A stretch of 64,000 nt of DNA from Bettongia penicillata ogilbyi (Eukaryota; Chordata; Mammalia; Diprotodontia; Potoroidae), in NCBI GenBank assembly GCA_023548195.1, contig JAJHZJ010000693.1, positions 434,001-498,000 of the forward strand. The letters are read 5' to 3'. Positions 22,290-33,179 of the stretch are shown here, one piece after another. Position numbers and translations under genes: made by a program. The stretch's first letter is position 1. Every line of letters starts with the position of its first letter. The notes beneath the pieces were generated by a model, which did not search any database, had not been told where the DNA came from, and saw only the letters and a program-made list of their open reading frames with translations.

Positions 22290-22790
22290 TCTTTAGTGAT
22301 GCTCTTTTTCTCTCCGCTCGCCGCCTGCCCCCCAGCCCCGCCACAGACTCACAGACCAGCCGCCTTGGACTTCCCTCCGCAGGGAATTAGGGCTACCGGT
22401 GGTACCGGATGGGAAGAAGGGACTACATACGTGGGCATTGATTTACCTGGTAAAAGTTGCTCCCTTCCCCAGGAAGGGAGAGGTTTCTCCAGGATAAGAA
22501 CAGGGCTCCCAGATGCGCGGCTTGTTTGCACTCTCTTTCCGGGCGGACGGGCAGCTTCAGGTTCCTGGCTCACATCTGGGAAGCTGCTGATCCCCCCCTG
22601 CTGCCTCAACCTCTGGCAGAAACCTCTCCACCCCCGCCACTTTTGCCCGGGCGGAGTCGGCCCGGCTAAGCCAGGGTTTAGGGGAAGGGAAATGACCCAG
22701 GCATGATGGATTCCCTTCCTGGGAACAGGGGAGGCGGAGCAGGGAGCCCCTGGGGAGAGGTAAACTTTCCGACTGGCCCTAGGTGAGCCT
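22290..22790. promoter_or_regulatory. CpG island
   Basis: The densest CpG stretch of the window (ctccgctcgccgcc, ctaccggtggtaccgg, agatgcgcggc, gggcggagtcggcccgg). Another donor-like site, CCTAG|GTGAGC, has its GT at 22783. Overlapping open frames on both strands (22296-22706, 22349-22609) fit GC-rich composition better than genes. Confidence 0.65.
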
Positions 22791-23879
22791 TTGGGAATGG
22801 GTCTGGGGTGGGAGCAAGAGGAAGGGACACACGCGCTCAGAGCTAGACTAGCAGGGAAATGCTAGAGACCCTGGGGTTGATATTGGGGTCGTCTCCCTAA
22901 TAAGGCAGTAGTTCGGGGGTCTTCCTCATCTCCACCTTCAGAGGATGAAAATAGGAGCAGGGTTGGGCTTCCCTCGAGTGGTACAAAGTCAGGGAAACAC
23001 ATGGGGGGGGGGAATCTTTTTTGTGGGGGGGGCATTCCCCCTTCAGTGCGCATCTTGAGAGACTAGGCTTCTTGGAGCAGGAAGAGGTACCGCTGCTGGG
23101 GCATCTGATTCCCCAAACCTAGTAACCACAAGGTTGGGTGGGGGAGACATAGGGGGAGGAAAGGAAGGAAAGCTGACTGCGACTACTTCCATTCTTACCG
23201 CGATTAATTGTCAGTTCGCCTACTGTCACCTGCAAGGGTTAGTGGCTATGTCTACAGCTCAGGAATTGCTATCTCCCAAGCCTCGCAGTTCTGGGCTCCT
23301 GTCGTTGCTTGATTGCTCTCCCTTATCTTAGGAAAAGATGGCCAGGTGGCATGACCCAGGGCACAAGTTTAGGTATTCCCAAGTGGAACAGAATGAAGAA
23401 GGAGTAAAGCAATCATTCAAAATTTATCTCTATCCCTCCTGAGTTGTGTCTGTGACAGAGAGTTAATAGTCAGGGGGAGGGGTAAAAGAAATGCTGGCAC
23501 TGCCACTGAGGGTCAGAAACCAAGAAAAAGCAAAAGCCACGAAGGATCCCAAAACCCAAAGGGGTGGGAGAATTGAAGGGTCCACACAAGGCTAAGGAAA
23601 GGAAAGGACAGACCCAATTAACTAAATAGTGCTGGCTATGAGAGAGACTTGGGTATATATGGCCTCCTTCTTCACCTGGGGTCAACTTATCTCCAGCTCT
23701 AGGCTGTCTCTCTCAAAGTGTTGGCTTCCAAAACAAGAGCAACCCAAGTGTTATAGAAGTCTGTGAGGAAAAGATCAGCCTTAATAAAAGAAAGCCAGAG
23801 GCACAAGAAAAAACTTTCTATGCCCTACTGCTGAAAATTGTTGAGTAAACACCCCATTTTTGCCCCATTAGGTCATGTC
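22791..23879. other. Repeat-poor start of intron 1
   Basis: No transposons recognised. 23160-23340 contains CpG-bearing, non-decayed text with 'cgcgattaattgtcagttcg' at about 23201-23220, another possible regulatory block. G7-G9 runs occur near 22985-23030. Confidence 0.45.
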
Positions 23880-24050
23880 CCTTAGGATCATAGATTTGGA
23901 GCCATGAGGCACCTCAGAAATCACTCCATGGAAACCCCTCTTTTTACAGATAGGGAAACTGAGGCCCAGTGAGTGAAAGTGACTTGCCCAAAGGTAGGAG
24001 AACTAAGATTTGAACCTGTACTCTACCTAAATTTTGTTCTTTCCACTGTT
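23880..24050 (-). mobile_element. Ther-2 SINE
   Basis: 'taggatcatagatttggagc' tail and 'cagatagggaaactgaggcc' core. First repeat after the promoter region. Confidence 0.9.
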
Positions 24051-24111
24051 CTTGGTGGTGGCTATCATAAGAAGTGAGAATCTAGAATTCTTCTGGTTAG
24101 AGTAACCCTAC

Positions 24112-24290
24112 AGAGGCAGTGTGGTGTGGTGGGATAAAAGTAGACCTTGAAGTCAGAAGAGCAGCCTCTGATTCCTTCTGTTTGTGTGACCCTTAGCAAG
24201 TTGCTTAATCTTTCAGTAACCTGGGGCAGCTCTCTAATACTATCAGTTACAATTGAGCTTCCCAAAGTGGAAGGAGTCTAAAATAGAGGT
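24112..24290 (+). mobile_element. CORE variant SINE
   Basis: 'cagaggcagtgtggtgtgg' head, then tail 'ggggcagctctctaatacta'. Shares the tail class of 6310-6535. Confidence 0.7.
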
Positions 24291-25659
24291 TTAAAATTAT
24301 AAGACCGGAAGGCCTTTCCCCAATAAATACGTTAGCCCCTATCTACAGATTAGTTCCTCTCTCTGGACATTCACATATGCACATACCCTAGTTTCACCCC
24401 CTCCTCAAAAGAAGGAAGAAGGCTTATGGAGGCTTATCAGGATCCAGGAGCTCAAAGGGATTGTGGAGTGGTGGAATCAAAGATGAGATAGGAAGCTGGG
24501 AGCAGGAATTGAAGGGAGAGGGCAGGAGTGTGACTGCCTAAGGATCTATACACTCTGAGTATAAGTTGGCTCCTGCAATCACGGCAGGAAAATGAATTAA
24601 GTAGGAGGTGAGTATTTGTTACCACTGGGTCGCTGAACATTACTTTTCATGGGAGGGGTACCTCCTGCCCATCCCTTAGGTCAGATTACCCAGTCTTGGG
24701 GAGAGGGCCACTCATTGAGAAGGCTGTGGAGAGGGAAAGGATGTGGTAATCAGATTCTTAGCTCCATTTCCTGGGTTGGAAACAGCATGCCCTCCTCCTA
24801 GCTCACAATCTCCCCAGGTGGAACCCCAGGCTTTTCTCTGGCTTTGGGGTCACCAAAACCCCAGGAGCCTGCTTTGAACAGGTCAGAATCTTTCTCTTGA
24901 ATACAGGCACCCATTTCCCCTCTTCCTTCCCTGTCCCTACCCCAATATGTCCATGAACTTGTGCAACTAGTGTACACACATGCATAGCCCTTGGTCCCAA
25001 GAATAACTTAAAAATTGCACCCTATTATAAGACTCTCTGAAATCATCAGGTTCTCCCCTTTTGCCCTCAGGATAGAACTGGGAGCCCTTATCTGTGTAGG
25101 GAGGAGCCAGAATGGAGACCTGAATAGAAGAGGCGGGAAAGGCAGAAGAGAAGGGAACCATCCCTGTTGTCTGGAGACAGTTTGGGGCTGTTAGTTGCCA
25201 GGGAACGTGGAAGCTATTCTCCAGGAGTCCAGGACTTAGCTTTCTTTCCCTCCTTCAAATGGAAAAATTCTAAAGTCTTTAGATTCTGTGCCTTCCTGGT
25301 TTAGAAAAGGGTTCATGAGTGCTTCATACCATTTACTTGCACTTTGCTGTCCTTATCTCATGTTTCCTGGCCAGTGCCCGCCTCCCAGGACCCCAGGGAA
25401 AAGGGTGTGAGTTGTTTAGTCTGGGCTGGAGTAGGAGCAGAGCTGAACTGAGTTGAGCTGAGTAATTCGCCCACACAGCTCTGCCGAGGCTACAGTGGAC
25501 CCCAGAGCAAGGGAGCTGTCCGTGGTTCTGGATGGACACTCTTCCTGTCCCTTGGTAGGTAAGGATATCAGAGGCAAGCACTAGTGTGCGACTAAATGGT
25601 CAAGAATGTACGTATACTGGGTATAGATATACGAGAGAATCCATTTGTACTGCTTAATT
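24291..25659. other. Repeat-poor intron sequence
   Basis: Nearly 1.4 kb without recognisable transposons, splice-flanked open frames or RNA motifs. In this repeat-dense window that makes it a candidate for hidden regulatory content near the promoter. Confidence 0.4.
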
Positions 25660-25661
25660 GT

Positions 25662-25726
<65 letters not shown>

Positions 25727-25810
25727 GGAGGGAGGGAGGGAGGGAGGGAGGGAGGGAAGGAGAGAGAAAGAAGAGAGAAAGAAAGAAGAGAGAGAAAGGA
25801 GAAAGAGACT
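25660..25810 (+). repeat. Compound (GT)n(GA)n(GGGA)n microsatellite
   Basis: GT to 25687, GA to 25724, then GGGA and GAAA blocks to about 25810. Confidence 0.95.
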
Positions 25811-26149
25811 GATGGCAAATCTCAGTGTCTCTGAGTTAAGGAATGCTTGAGGTTCTGTGAGTTTTTTTTCGTGAGTTTATCCTAGGGAATGCTTAAGGTT
25901 CTATGAATTTCTGTATGGTTTTAGATGCTTTTTTGTATGTGGCATTTATTCTAAACTGTATGAGTCTGTATATGTTTTGGGGAGAACACTTGCTAGATCA
26001 GTATTCCTTAGAATTAAACCATTCTGCATCTGAACTTGGCAGTCCTGAAGTGTGTTTTTGAAAGATTAAAAGCTGCAAAACGATGACGCTGGCTTTTACA
26101 ATTCACCACTAAGGTTCATTTTGCATGGAAGGATGAGAGGGATTTTTTA

Positions 26150-26640
26150 CCTAACCAGAAGAAAAGATTGGAGTATTCCAGAGGAGAGCAACCAGGCTAG
26201 TGAGGGAACTGGATACTATACATACTATATTAGAATCATTTGAAAGAATTTGAAATGTCTAACCTAAAGAAGAGAAGACTGGGGGATGGGAGAGAGGAGA
26301 ATAAGAATGACATGAGAAATAGCTCTCTTCAAGTATTTGAAGGCTGTCATGTGAAGAGGGAGTAGATTTGCTTTGCTTATCCTGAGAGGACAAAACAAGG
26401 AGCAATGAGTTGAAGCTACATAAAGGCAGATTTCAGTTCAATGTAAAGATAGATATTCTAATGATTAGAGATGGTCCCAAAACGTACTGAATAGCCTTGT
26501 GAAGTAGTGAATTCATCCTCACTGGAATTTTTCTATGTTGAGTATGTTGCAGAGGGTATTTTTATTCAGGTGTGAGTTGGACTCCATGGCCTTTGAGGTT
26601 TCTTCCAGTTCTGAGAGTCTATCTTTCAGACCATTATTGG
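26150..26640 (+). mobile_element. L3/CR1 LINE 3' region
   Basis: Ordered CR1 text: 'gaaatgtctaacctaaagaa', 'agctctcttcaagtatttga', 'aggagcaatgagttgaagct', 'gttggactccatggcctttg' and the terminal 'ttccagttctgagagtct'. One of the longest copies. Confidence 0.85.
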
Positions 26641-26724
26641 TTTGTGTGATTATCCACAACCCAGAGAGGACTTACAATGGAACGGTATGGTTTGTCCTTC
26701 TACATCTAACAATAACAGCATGTT

Positions 26725-26875
26725 TTAGTTAGAACAGACCTTAGAAATCATCTGGTTCAACCTCATCTATGGTTGAGCAAAATGAAGTGGAGACATGAAA
26801 CGACTTGTTTGTTCTTGGTGAATGTAAGAGTCAGGACTAGAGCCCAGGTTGTCTTATTTTCAGGCTAAGTCCCCT
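26725..26875 (-). mobile_element. Ther-2 SINE, degenerate
   Basis: 'agaccttagaaatcatctgg' and 'gactagagcccaggttgtc' remain. Confidence 0.75.
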
Positions 26876-26919
26876 TTTTCCTATATCATACTTTCACTTC
26901 AGCTTTAGCAATAATAATG

Positions 26920-27115
26920 TAAGCCTCAGAATCAAAAGAAGCTGAGTTCAAGTCTTGCCTGGAACCTATACTTGCTATGTGACTCTGGGCACTTCTCAGT
27001 GCTTCGGTCTAGAGTTCTAGAACACTAGAAGTTGTTAAGAGGGTGTTAATTTGCACTGATGGATGAAGTTCTTCACTGGGAGCTCTCTGCATTCATGAAA
27101 TCAACAATCTAGTCA
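26920..27115 (+). mobile_element. CORE variant SINE
   Basis: 'tagttctagaacactagaag' hmm-like middle followed by 'aatttgcactgatggatgaa' and 'actgggagctctctgcattc', the same tail order as 6310-6535. Confidence 0.75.
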
Positions 27116-27350
27116 AATAACAATAACAACTTACATTTCTCTAGGGATTTAGTTTTAGAGTGACAAAGCACTTCCCTCACAACAATCCTGTGAGATAGGT
27201 AATGTGATCATATACTCATTTTACAGAGAGGAAAACTGAAACTCAGAGAGTGTCAGTGAACTGCCTCTGACTACACAGCTGAGAAGCATCAAAGCTGGCA
27301 TTTAAGCCCAGGTCTCCTGGCTCCAAGGTCACAATTCTAGAACACTACCA
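27115..27350 (-). mobile_element. MIR (Ther-1) SINE
   Basis: 'caataacaacttacatttct' tail, 'cattttacagagaggaaaac' core, head end 'ttctagaacactacc'. Confidence 0.88.
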
Positions 27351-27417
27351 ACCCTTGATTGTATCCTTAAGTACCACTTCTGTAGGCTAGCAGAAGTCAA
27401 TATTCAAGGGATGGTAG

Positions 27418-27592
27418 ATGGGAGCATAGATTTAAAGCTGGAAGGGAACTGAACCCAAGCCCCTCATTGAATGGATAAGGAAACTAAAACCTAGACCCAG
27501 AGTGGTTAGGTGATTTGCCCAAGGTCACGCAAGTAATAAGTGCCAAAACTAATATTTGAACCCAGGTTCTCTGACTCCAAATACAGTGTTTT
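27418..27592 (-). mobile_element. Ther-2 SINE
   Basis: 'gcatagatttaaagctggaa' tail, 'gatttgcccaaggtcacgca' core. Confidence 0.88.
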
Positions 27593-28324
27593 TCAATGAA
27601 AAGCACCCTCTTAATCCTCCAGTCCCATCTAATGTTGGCCCCAAATCCACATTTAATGTTGGACTTCAGCCCCTTAGGGTGATAATGGAGTGCCTTTGAA
27701 AGAACATCTCTGGGAAAATGATCCACATGATGAACTTACTTGTGGGGAGTAATTGTGAGAAGCAAGAGGTCCAATTCTATTGCTGACCTCAGCAAAGTAG
27801 CTGCTTTGAATTCATTTTAACAGCCAGTAGTCAGCATGAAGGTGACTCCAGCCAGCACTCTCGAACTGGACATAGGTTTCTTTTTTCTTGATGACCCCAG
27901 GATTACCAGACTGTGCAAGTTCTACAAAACAGACTTGAGCCCTCTTCAATCTAACAGAGCAAAAAGATGAGCCAAGAATCACCAGGGGGCTTCAAACAAA
28001 AACAGGATGACCACTTATCAGGGAACTGTAGCTTCGTATTCAAATAGGGTCATGTTAACTGACTAGGTTCCTTCCAACTCTGTCATCCTATAGTTCCATA
28101 AATTAAAAGGTCTAAATCCCCTCTCTGTGAATTGTTTACTCTATGTTATCTTATGAGACTCACAGCATAACTTTAACCAGCAGGGACGTCTTTGGACAAA
28201 ATGAAAGCAAACGAGAAGTCACCTAAGATATACTAAATTATCACAAAGAAAGGAAATATTTCTGATTCATGGCAAACTCTTAGTGAAGGAAGAGCTCAGA
28301 TATACAAGTTATGGCAGTGCCAAC
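27593..28324. other. Repeat-poor intron block
   Basis: No transposon identified. 27800-27990 and 28100-28300 contain varied, non-decayed text (for example 'agcactctcgaactggacat', 'ccagcagggacgtctttgg'). Confidence 0.35.
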
Positions 28325-28510
28325 TGAAAAAGTGCCAACTAGAGAAGCAAAAGACTTGAGTTCTAGTCAAGATTCTGCCTCTAGTTAGCTGGTTCTGCAT
28401 TATATATGTTCTGCATCAAATTACTCTACCTCAGTTTCTAAATCTGTAAAATAAAGTTGATTGGTCTGGATGATCTCCAAGGTCCCTTCCAGCTCTGAAA
28501 TTCTAATTAA
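28325..28510 (+). mobile_element. Ther-2 SINE
   Basis: 'gacttgagttctagtcaag' head, 'ctaaatctgtaaaataaagt' core, tail 'tccaaggtcccttccagctc'. Confidence 0.85.
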
Positions 28511-28957
28511 CATTTCACTTATGGAGATCTTATTAATCACCTTCATTAGAAATAACTCATAGTGTAAGAAGGAAAACCCTGACTGGTAGGATGAGAGGGG
28601 GAAATCATAGAAAGGTTGTGATTATGCAGTATAGTAAATGAACACTAGAGGAATTTATTACCTGGCAGCTTCCAGGATACTGACTGATTTATTTTTTCTC
28701 CCTTTAACCCATTCCCACAATTCTGAAGTTGTTTTGTCTGTCCTTTGAAAAAGATTCTTCTTAATAGTCAGTTACCAGAAAATAAGTCAGGTTTATTCTC
28801 AGCGTATGGAAATCCTCACAGGTCTTTCAGGTTAGATAATTGAAGGGTTAAGTGGAGCAAGATAGCCATCTTCATGTATTTAAAGACAAAAAAAAAAGAA
28901 AGAAATGGGATTTTGGTCTGCACGTCACTAGTGTATTTTTTTCTGTCTTCACAACAT
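28511..28957. other. Unassigned intron sequence
   Basis: Only a scrap of L3-like text at about 28820-28860 (gatagccatcttcatgtatt) is recognisable. Confidence 0.4.
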
Positions 28958-29332
28958 TGAGGCAGTGTTGTGTAATGAGTACAGTGCTCCCCTTGGAGCT
29001 AGTAAGACATGAATTTGAGTATTTCCTCTTTCTCATAATAGCTGTGTAACCTTGGGCAAGACATTTTACCTCTCTAGGCCTCAATTTCATGATCTGAAAA
29101 AATGAGTGGGCTAGACTAGGGCAGTGGTGTCAAACTCGAAGAAATGGAGACCACTAAACCATACTTAAGACTTCTGGGGGCCATATATTAGCATTATCTA
29201 TGTTCTGTTGTATTTTAATTTATTTTGTTAAATATTTCCCCTTTACATTTCAATGTGTGCTGGCTATGGGTTTAACACTACAGGATCTGATAACCTCTAC
29301 ATTCCTTTCTGAATCTAAATCTATGATCCCAG
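28958..29332 (+). mobile_element. Ther-2 SINE split by a DNA transposon
   Basis: 5' part 28958-29113 ends at 'gggctagac'; 3' part 29284-29332 resumes at 'aacctctacattcctttctg'. The interruption is the hAT-like element at 29122-29283. Confidence 0.85.
29122..29283 (+). mobile_element. hAT-like MITE
   Basis: Begins 'cagtggtgtcaaactcgaag' and ends 'gggtttaacactacag', whose reverse complement resembles the start. AT-rich interior with 'tttattttgttaaatatttc'. Fits a Charlie-type non-autonomous element. Confidence 0.75.
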
Positions 29333-29339
29333 GATGACT

Positions 29340-29745
29340 TTTTCTGCTTGGACCCAGAAGACAGACCAAAACACTGTGAATAGAAGTTATTGAGTGGTAG
29401 ATTTGGACTCTGATTTAAGGGAAAGCTTGCTAATAAATTGAGCTGTCCAAAAGTGGACTTGGCAAGTTGGAGAAGTAGTGAGCTCCTTCTCCTTAGAGAT
29501 CTTTAAATACAGACAAGACTCCCACTTGTTGTGTGCTTTATAGAGGGGATGCTTCCTTAGGTCTGGGACATTCTATGATTCTGAATTTTAGCACCTTATA
29601 AGTACAGTGGGCTTTCCTCACTGTAGACTTTCAAGTAAAGCTACATGTAGGGATGCCATCATGGAAGGCATGATGTTCTTCATGTCTAGATTGGACTCAG
29701 TGGTCTCTAAGGTCCTTTCCAGCTCTGAAATTCTGAGATTCTGTG
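29340..29745 (+). mobile_element. Two L3/CR1 3' fragments
   Basis: 29400-29585 ends 'gggacattctatgattctga'. 29640-29745 carries 'ttggactcagtggtctctaa' and 'gaaattctgagattctgtg'. A short L2-type end follows at 29755-29810. Confidence 0.75.
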
Positions 29746-30324
29746 AAATACCTTAGTAAGTACTTTGTACATGATAGATGCTTAATAAATGTTAAATTGA
29801 ATGCATTAAGTTGAATACCAAACAGGACTTTAAAGGCATTGGGGACTGTTGAATTATGGAGCTGGAAAGACTCTCCACAGGTCATATAGTTCATCCCCTT
29901 TCCTCCAGGCAGAGTTGCATTTATGCTATCTCAGACTAGACACATAGTTGCCTAGGAAAGATTCCTCAATGTCCGCTGGGGACTCCTGCTCCTCCAACAC
30001 TTCAAGGATCTGTAATTCTGTAATGTCCGTAATAATTCTCAATAACCAGGTTTAAATAATTGCCAGAAATTTCTCTTTTTATCTCCTTGTCTCACTGCAG
30101 GTTATAGGGTTGGCCCATTTTGTAAGTAAATTCTCCTCATATCATTTCAGAAGAGAAATATAAGCCCGTAGGTGAATTTAACACAATCTGTCAACCCCAA
30201 CCGTATCAACATGCAATTTCTGGGGGTCTTCAGTGAGACCACTTTTTCAGACATTTTGACAAGACTCATCTTCATCCAAGTCATCAATCCTTGGGTCAGG
30301 GGCAAAGCAGTTGGAACGAGACCT
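29746..30324. other. Mostly unassigned; decayed L3 on minus strand
   Basis: 29850-30015 resembles minus L3 text. 30020-30320 shows nothing recognisable. Confidence 0.35.
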
Positions 30325-30530
30325 TGGATTTCATTGGGATAAGGAATTTCCTGATGAATAAGCTCCTATCAGTGCAGATATACACCTGTCCTGAAACTTA
30401 GAGTCTTAGAGACTTGTTTGGGGATACTGAGAGGTTATGTGACTTGCTTAGAAACACACAGCCAATATGGATCAGAGGAAACAATTGGACAGAGTGCTTT
30501 TGGAATCTGAGACCGGCTCTCTATCCATTA
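30325..30530 (-). mobile_element. CORE variant SINE
   Basis: Reverse of the 6310 tail ('gataaggaatttcctgatga', 'cttagagtcttagagacttg') followed by core 'ttatgtgacttgcttagaa'. Confidence 0.75.
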
Positions 30531-30679
30531 AGACATGAAGCCTAATGTTTTATCATTAAAACAGACAAAGCACATTAAAGTGACCACATTAATTCCCTTT
30601 TTTTCTTGTAAGTCTAGCCTGAGAAGCAGCATGACATGGCAGTTGAAGGCCACACTTGTAAGTGGAGTCCTGCGTCAGA

Positions 30680-30922
30680 CACACGTCTTTGTTATTGTCA
30701 TTTCCTTCATGTCTGACTCTCCATGACCCCATTTGGGGTTTTCCTGGCAGAGATACTGGAGTGGTTTGCCATTTCCTTCTCCATATCATTTTATAGACAA
30801 GAAAACTGAGGCAAATAGGGTGAAGTGACTTGCCCAGGGTCACCTAGCAAGTGTCTGAGGCCAGATTTGAACTCAGGAATGTGTCTTCCTGACTCCAGGC
30901 CAGAACCACCTAGCTGACTCTA
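30680..30922 (-). mobile_element. Mar-1 SINE, well preserved
   Basis: RTE tail from 'catgtctgactctccatgac', core 'gacttgcccagggtcaccta', head 'cctgactccaggccagaac'. Flanked by a MIR fragment on its right. Confidence 0.93.
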
Positions 30923-31050
30923 ACTCATACTAGCTGTATCATATTAAGATAGTAATTAAGATATGTAAATATATCTGAGCATACATTTCCTCACCTGCAG
31001 AAATGGAGATGACAACGATGCCTATCTCAAGGGGTTGTTATGATGCCAAG
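30923..31050 (+). mobile_element. MIR (Ther-1) fragment
   Basis: 'ctcacctgcagaaatggaga' and 'ctcaaggggttgttatgatg' give the core end and tail start. Truncated on the right by the 7SL copy. Confidence 0.7.
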
Positions 31051-31059
31051 GATTTTTTT

Positions 31060-31345
31060 AAGATTGAGTCTCTCTGTCTCAGACAGGCTGGAAGTACAGG
31101 TGCTACTCAGGTCCAATCATACTACTAATTGGCAAGAGAGCTTTGATTTGCTCCATTTTCTTCCTGGGCCTGTTTGCCCCTCCTTTGACAACCTAGCAGT
31201 CCTCCACTCCTGAGAGCTTAACATGGTGATGCCAGAGTTAATGTGGACTCTCTGATTAGCATAGACCACTACAGTTCAGAACTCCTGAGCTCAAGGGATT
31301 TGTATGCCTCAGCCTCCCTTGTAGATGGGCTATACTGCTACTCTC
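31060..31345 (-). pseudogene. 7SL (SRP) RNA pseudogene, near full length
   Basis: On the minus strand the order follows 7SL RNA from near its 5' end to its 3' end: 'gggaggctgaggcatac', 'ctcaggagttctgaactgta', 'gtggtctatgctaatcag', 'ggcatcaccatgttaa', 'aggaggggcaaacaggccca', 'agaaaatggagcaaatcaaa', 'cttccagcctgtctgagac'. About 285 of ~300 bases are represented. A T-run at 31052-31059 on the plus strand is the A-tail of a retroposed copy. Many substitutions hit the SRP54-binding helix 8, so it is not a functional SRP RNA. Confidence 0.9.
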
Positions 31346-31502
31346 TGCTGTTAAAACTACAGAAAGCTTCAAACCCACACAAAATGTGCATTATAACAAC
31401 ACAGGTGGAAAGAACTGGGCATATAGACAGTCTAGATATGTGCCAAATATGTATTTCATCCATTCATTCATTCATTTACTTGGCTACAAGATAAAAAAAG
31501 AG

Positions 31503-31668
31503 AGATGATGATGATGGTGGCAGTGGTGGTGGTGGTGGTGAATAGACAGACAAAGAAACAGATAGATGATATAGAAATAGATAATAGGTTATATGGATAA
31601 ACAGATGGATTGAGATAGATAAGTATAGAGAGAGATGGATAGAGAGATAGATAATTGATAGATAAATA
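31503..31668 (+). repeat. Compound GAT/GGT/GATA low-complexity tract
   Basis: 'gatgatgatgatgg', 'ggtggtggtggtggtg', then GATA-type words to about 31668. A short ATTC run lies just upstream at 31459-31476. Confidence 0.9.
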
Positions 31669-31897
31669 TTATTTGGTACTTACTATGCATCAGACATCAT
31701 ACTAGCGCTGGAGATACAAATATGGGTAAGCATGACAGTCCTAACAGTCAAGGAGTGTATATTCTGACAGATGACTGAAAAGATCTGTAATTGTAAATTT
31801 TCTTCCACCCCCAAAGATGTGTCTTGACACCCCCTTTTTCTGGACCTGTGATTTTGTATTTGGAAGGAACTTTCAAATGGAAACTCCCCAAACTCCC

Positions 31898-32085
31898 CCA
31901 CAGAACATGGGACTTAGCATCAGGAAAAACCCAAGTTCAAATCCTGCTTCAGACACTTACTTAACTGTATGACCTTAGACAAGTCACTTTTACCTCCTTG
32001 GGCCTCAGGTTCCTCATGTGTAAAGTGAGAAGGTTAGACTTAATGGCCTCTGAGGTCCCTTCCAACTCTAAATATAGGATCCTTG
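31898..32085 (+). mobile_element. Ther-2 SINE
   Basis: 'cccaagttcaaatcctgctt', 'gacaagtcacttttacctcc' and 'taatggcctctgaggtccct'. Confidence 0.9.
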
Positions 32086-32440
32086 TACTCTTAGAGAGTT
32101 TCCTGGGGACACTGAGAGATTAAGTTATTTGCTCAGGGTTAATACATCTGGTATGTGTCAGAGGTAGGTCAGCCCTGTTTCTATAATATACCATTGTCTT
32201 TCATCCCATCACTTCATGAGTACAAAATGCCTCCTACATTAGACAAGCACATTTTATCCTCATTCACAGACAGCCTTCCCTCACTGCCCTCTAAAATAAC
32301 ACAAGTACTATTATCCTCACTTTATAGATCCAGAAACAAAAAGTCAGAGAAGACAAGGCACTTGTTTAGGTCACAGTAAGGGCCAGTACCTAGTCTAGAA
32401 CTCAGGTCTTCTTGCTTCAAGCTCAGTGCTTCTTCTTCAG
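32086..32440 (-). mobile_element. CORE variant, then MIR (Ther-1) SINE
   Basis: 32086-32175 has 'actcttagagagtttcctgg' (variant tail). 32215-32440 is Ther-1 with 'cctcactttatagatccag' and 'gaactcaggtcttcttgc'. Confidence 0.7.
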
Positions 32441-32569
32441 ACCTTGTTCATTGCTTCATCTATGCCAGGCTAATAAAAAAAATCAATAAATGAGATTTCG
32501 CCCCTGAATCACTCCACTCAATACTCCTGGATACCACATTTTGGTGCGGAGAAAATCCTGGGTCCTCCA

Positions 32570-32725
32570 AGGCTATGAATCAGTCAACTCTAGAGCTGGA
32601 AGGGACCACAGAGGTGATTTAGTTTAACACTTTCTTTCTATAGGTGTGGACACTGAGACCCAAAGGCATGATGTTACTTACCCAAGGACACATGGGAGTA
32701 AGAGTCAAACTCAGTGCCTGGTAAT
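32570..32725 (-). mobile_element. Ther-2 SINE
   Basis: 'agagctggaagggaccacag' tail and a decayed core 'gtggacactgagacccaaag'. Confidence 0.85.
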
Positions 32726-32739
32726 AGACAGGTCAGTGT

Positions 32740-32880
32740 GTTGGTCAATAAGAATTTATTCAGCAATTAATGTTTCAAGCAGGCACTGAGCTAAATGCTG
32801 AGAATACAAAGAAAGGCAAAAAGACTCCCTGCTGCTAAAGGAATTCTATATAATAGAGAAGCCATTATGTAAATAGGCTG
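32740..32880 (+). repeat. TTTATTAAGC-family repeat
   Basis: 'caggcactgagctaaatgct', 'gaatacaaagaaaggcaaaa' and 'ctccctgctgctaaaggaat' in the family order. The Mar-1 at 32912 truncates its right side. Confidence 0.7.
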
Positions 32881-32911
32881 TTCTTTGCACAAAATACACC
32901 CATCTGTGTGT

Positions 32912-33172
32912 GTGTGTTTCAGTCATTTTTCAGTCATGTCCAACTCTTCATGATCTCATTTGAGTTTTTTCTTGGCAGAGATACTGGAATGGTTTGCCAT
33001 TTCCTTCTCCAGATCATTTGACAGATGAGGAAACTGAGGCCAATAGGGTTAAGTGACTTGACCAGGGTTATGTAGCTAGTAAGTGTTTAACGTTGGATCT
33101 GAACTCAGGAAGATGATTCTTCCTGACTCCAGGATGGGCACTCTATCCACTGGGCCATCTAGCTACCCAACT
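32912..33172 (-). mobile_element. Mar-1 SINE, full length
   Basis: Complete from tail (cagtcatgtccaactcttca) to head (ccactgggccatctagctac). Confidence 0.93.
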
Positions 33173-33179
33173 CCCATTT

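Noticed and set aside
22296..22706. 136-codon frame in the CpG island
   Set aside because: Overlaps open frames on the other strand, as expected of GC-rich DNA with few stops; no recognisable domain and no fit to the donors.
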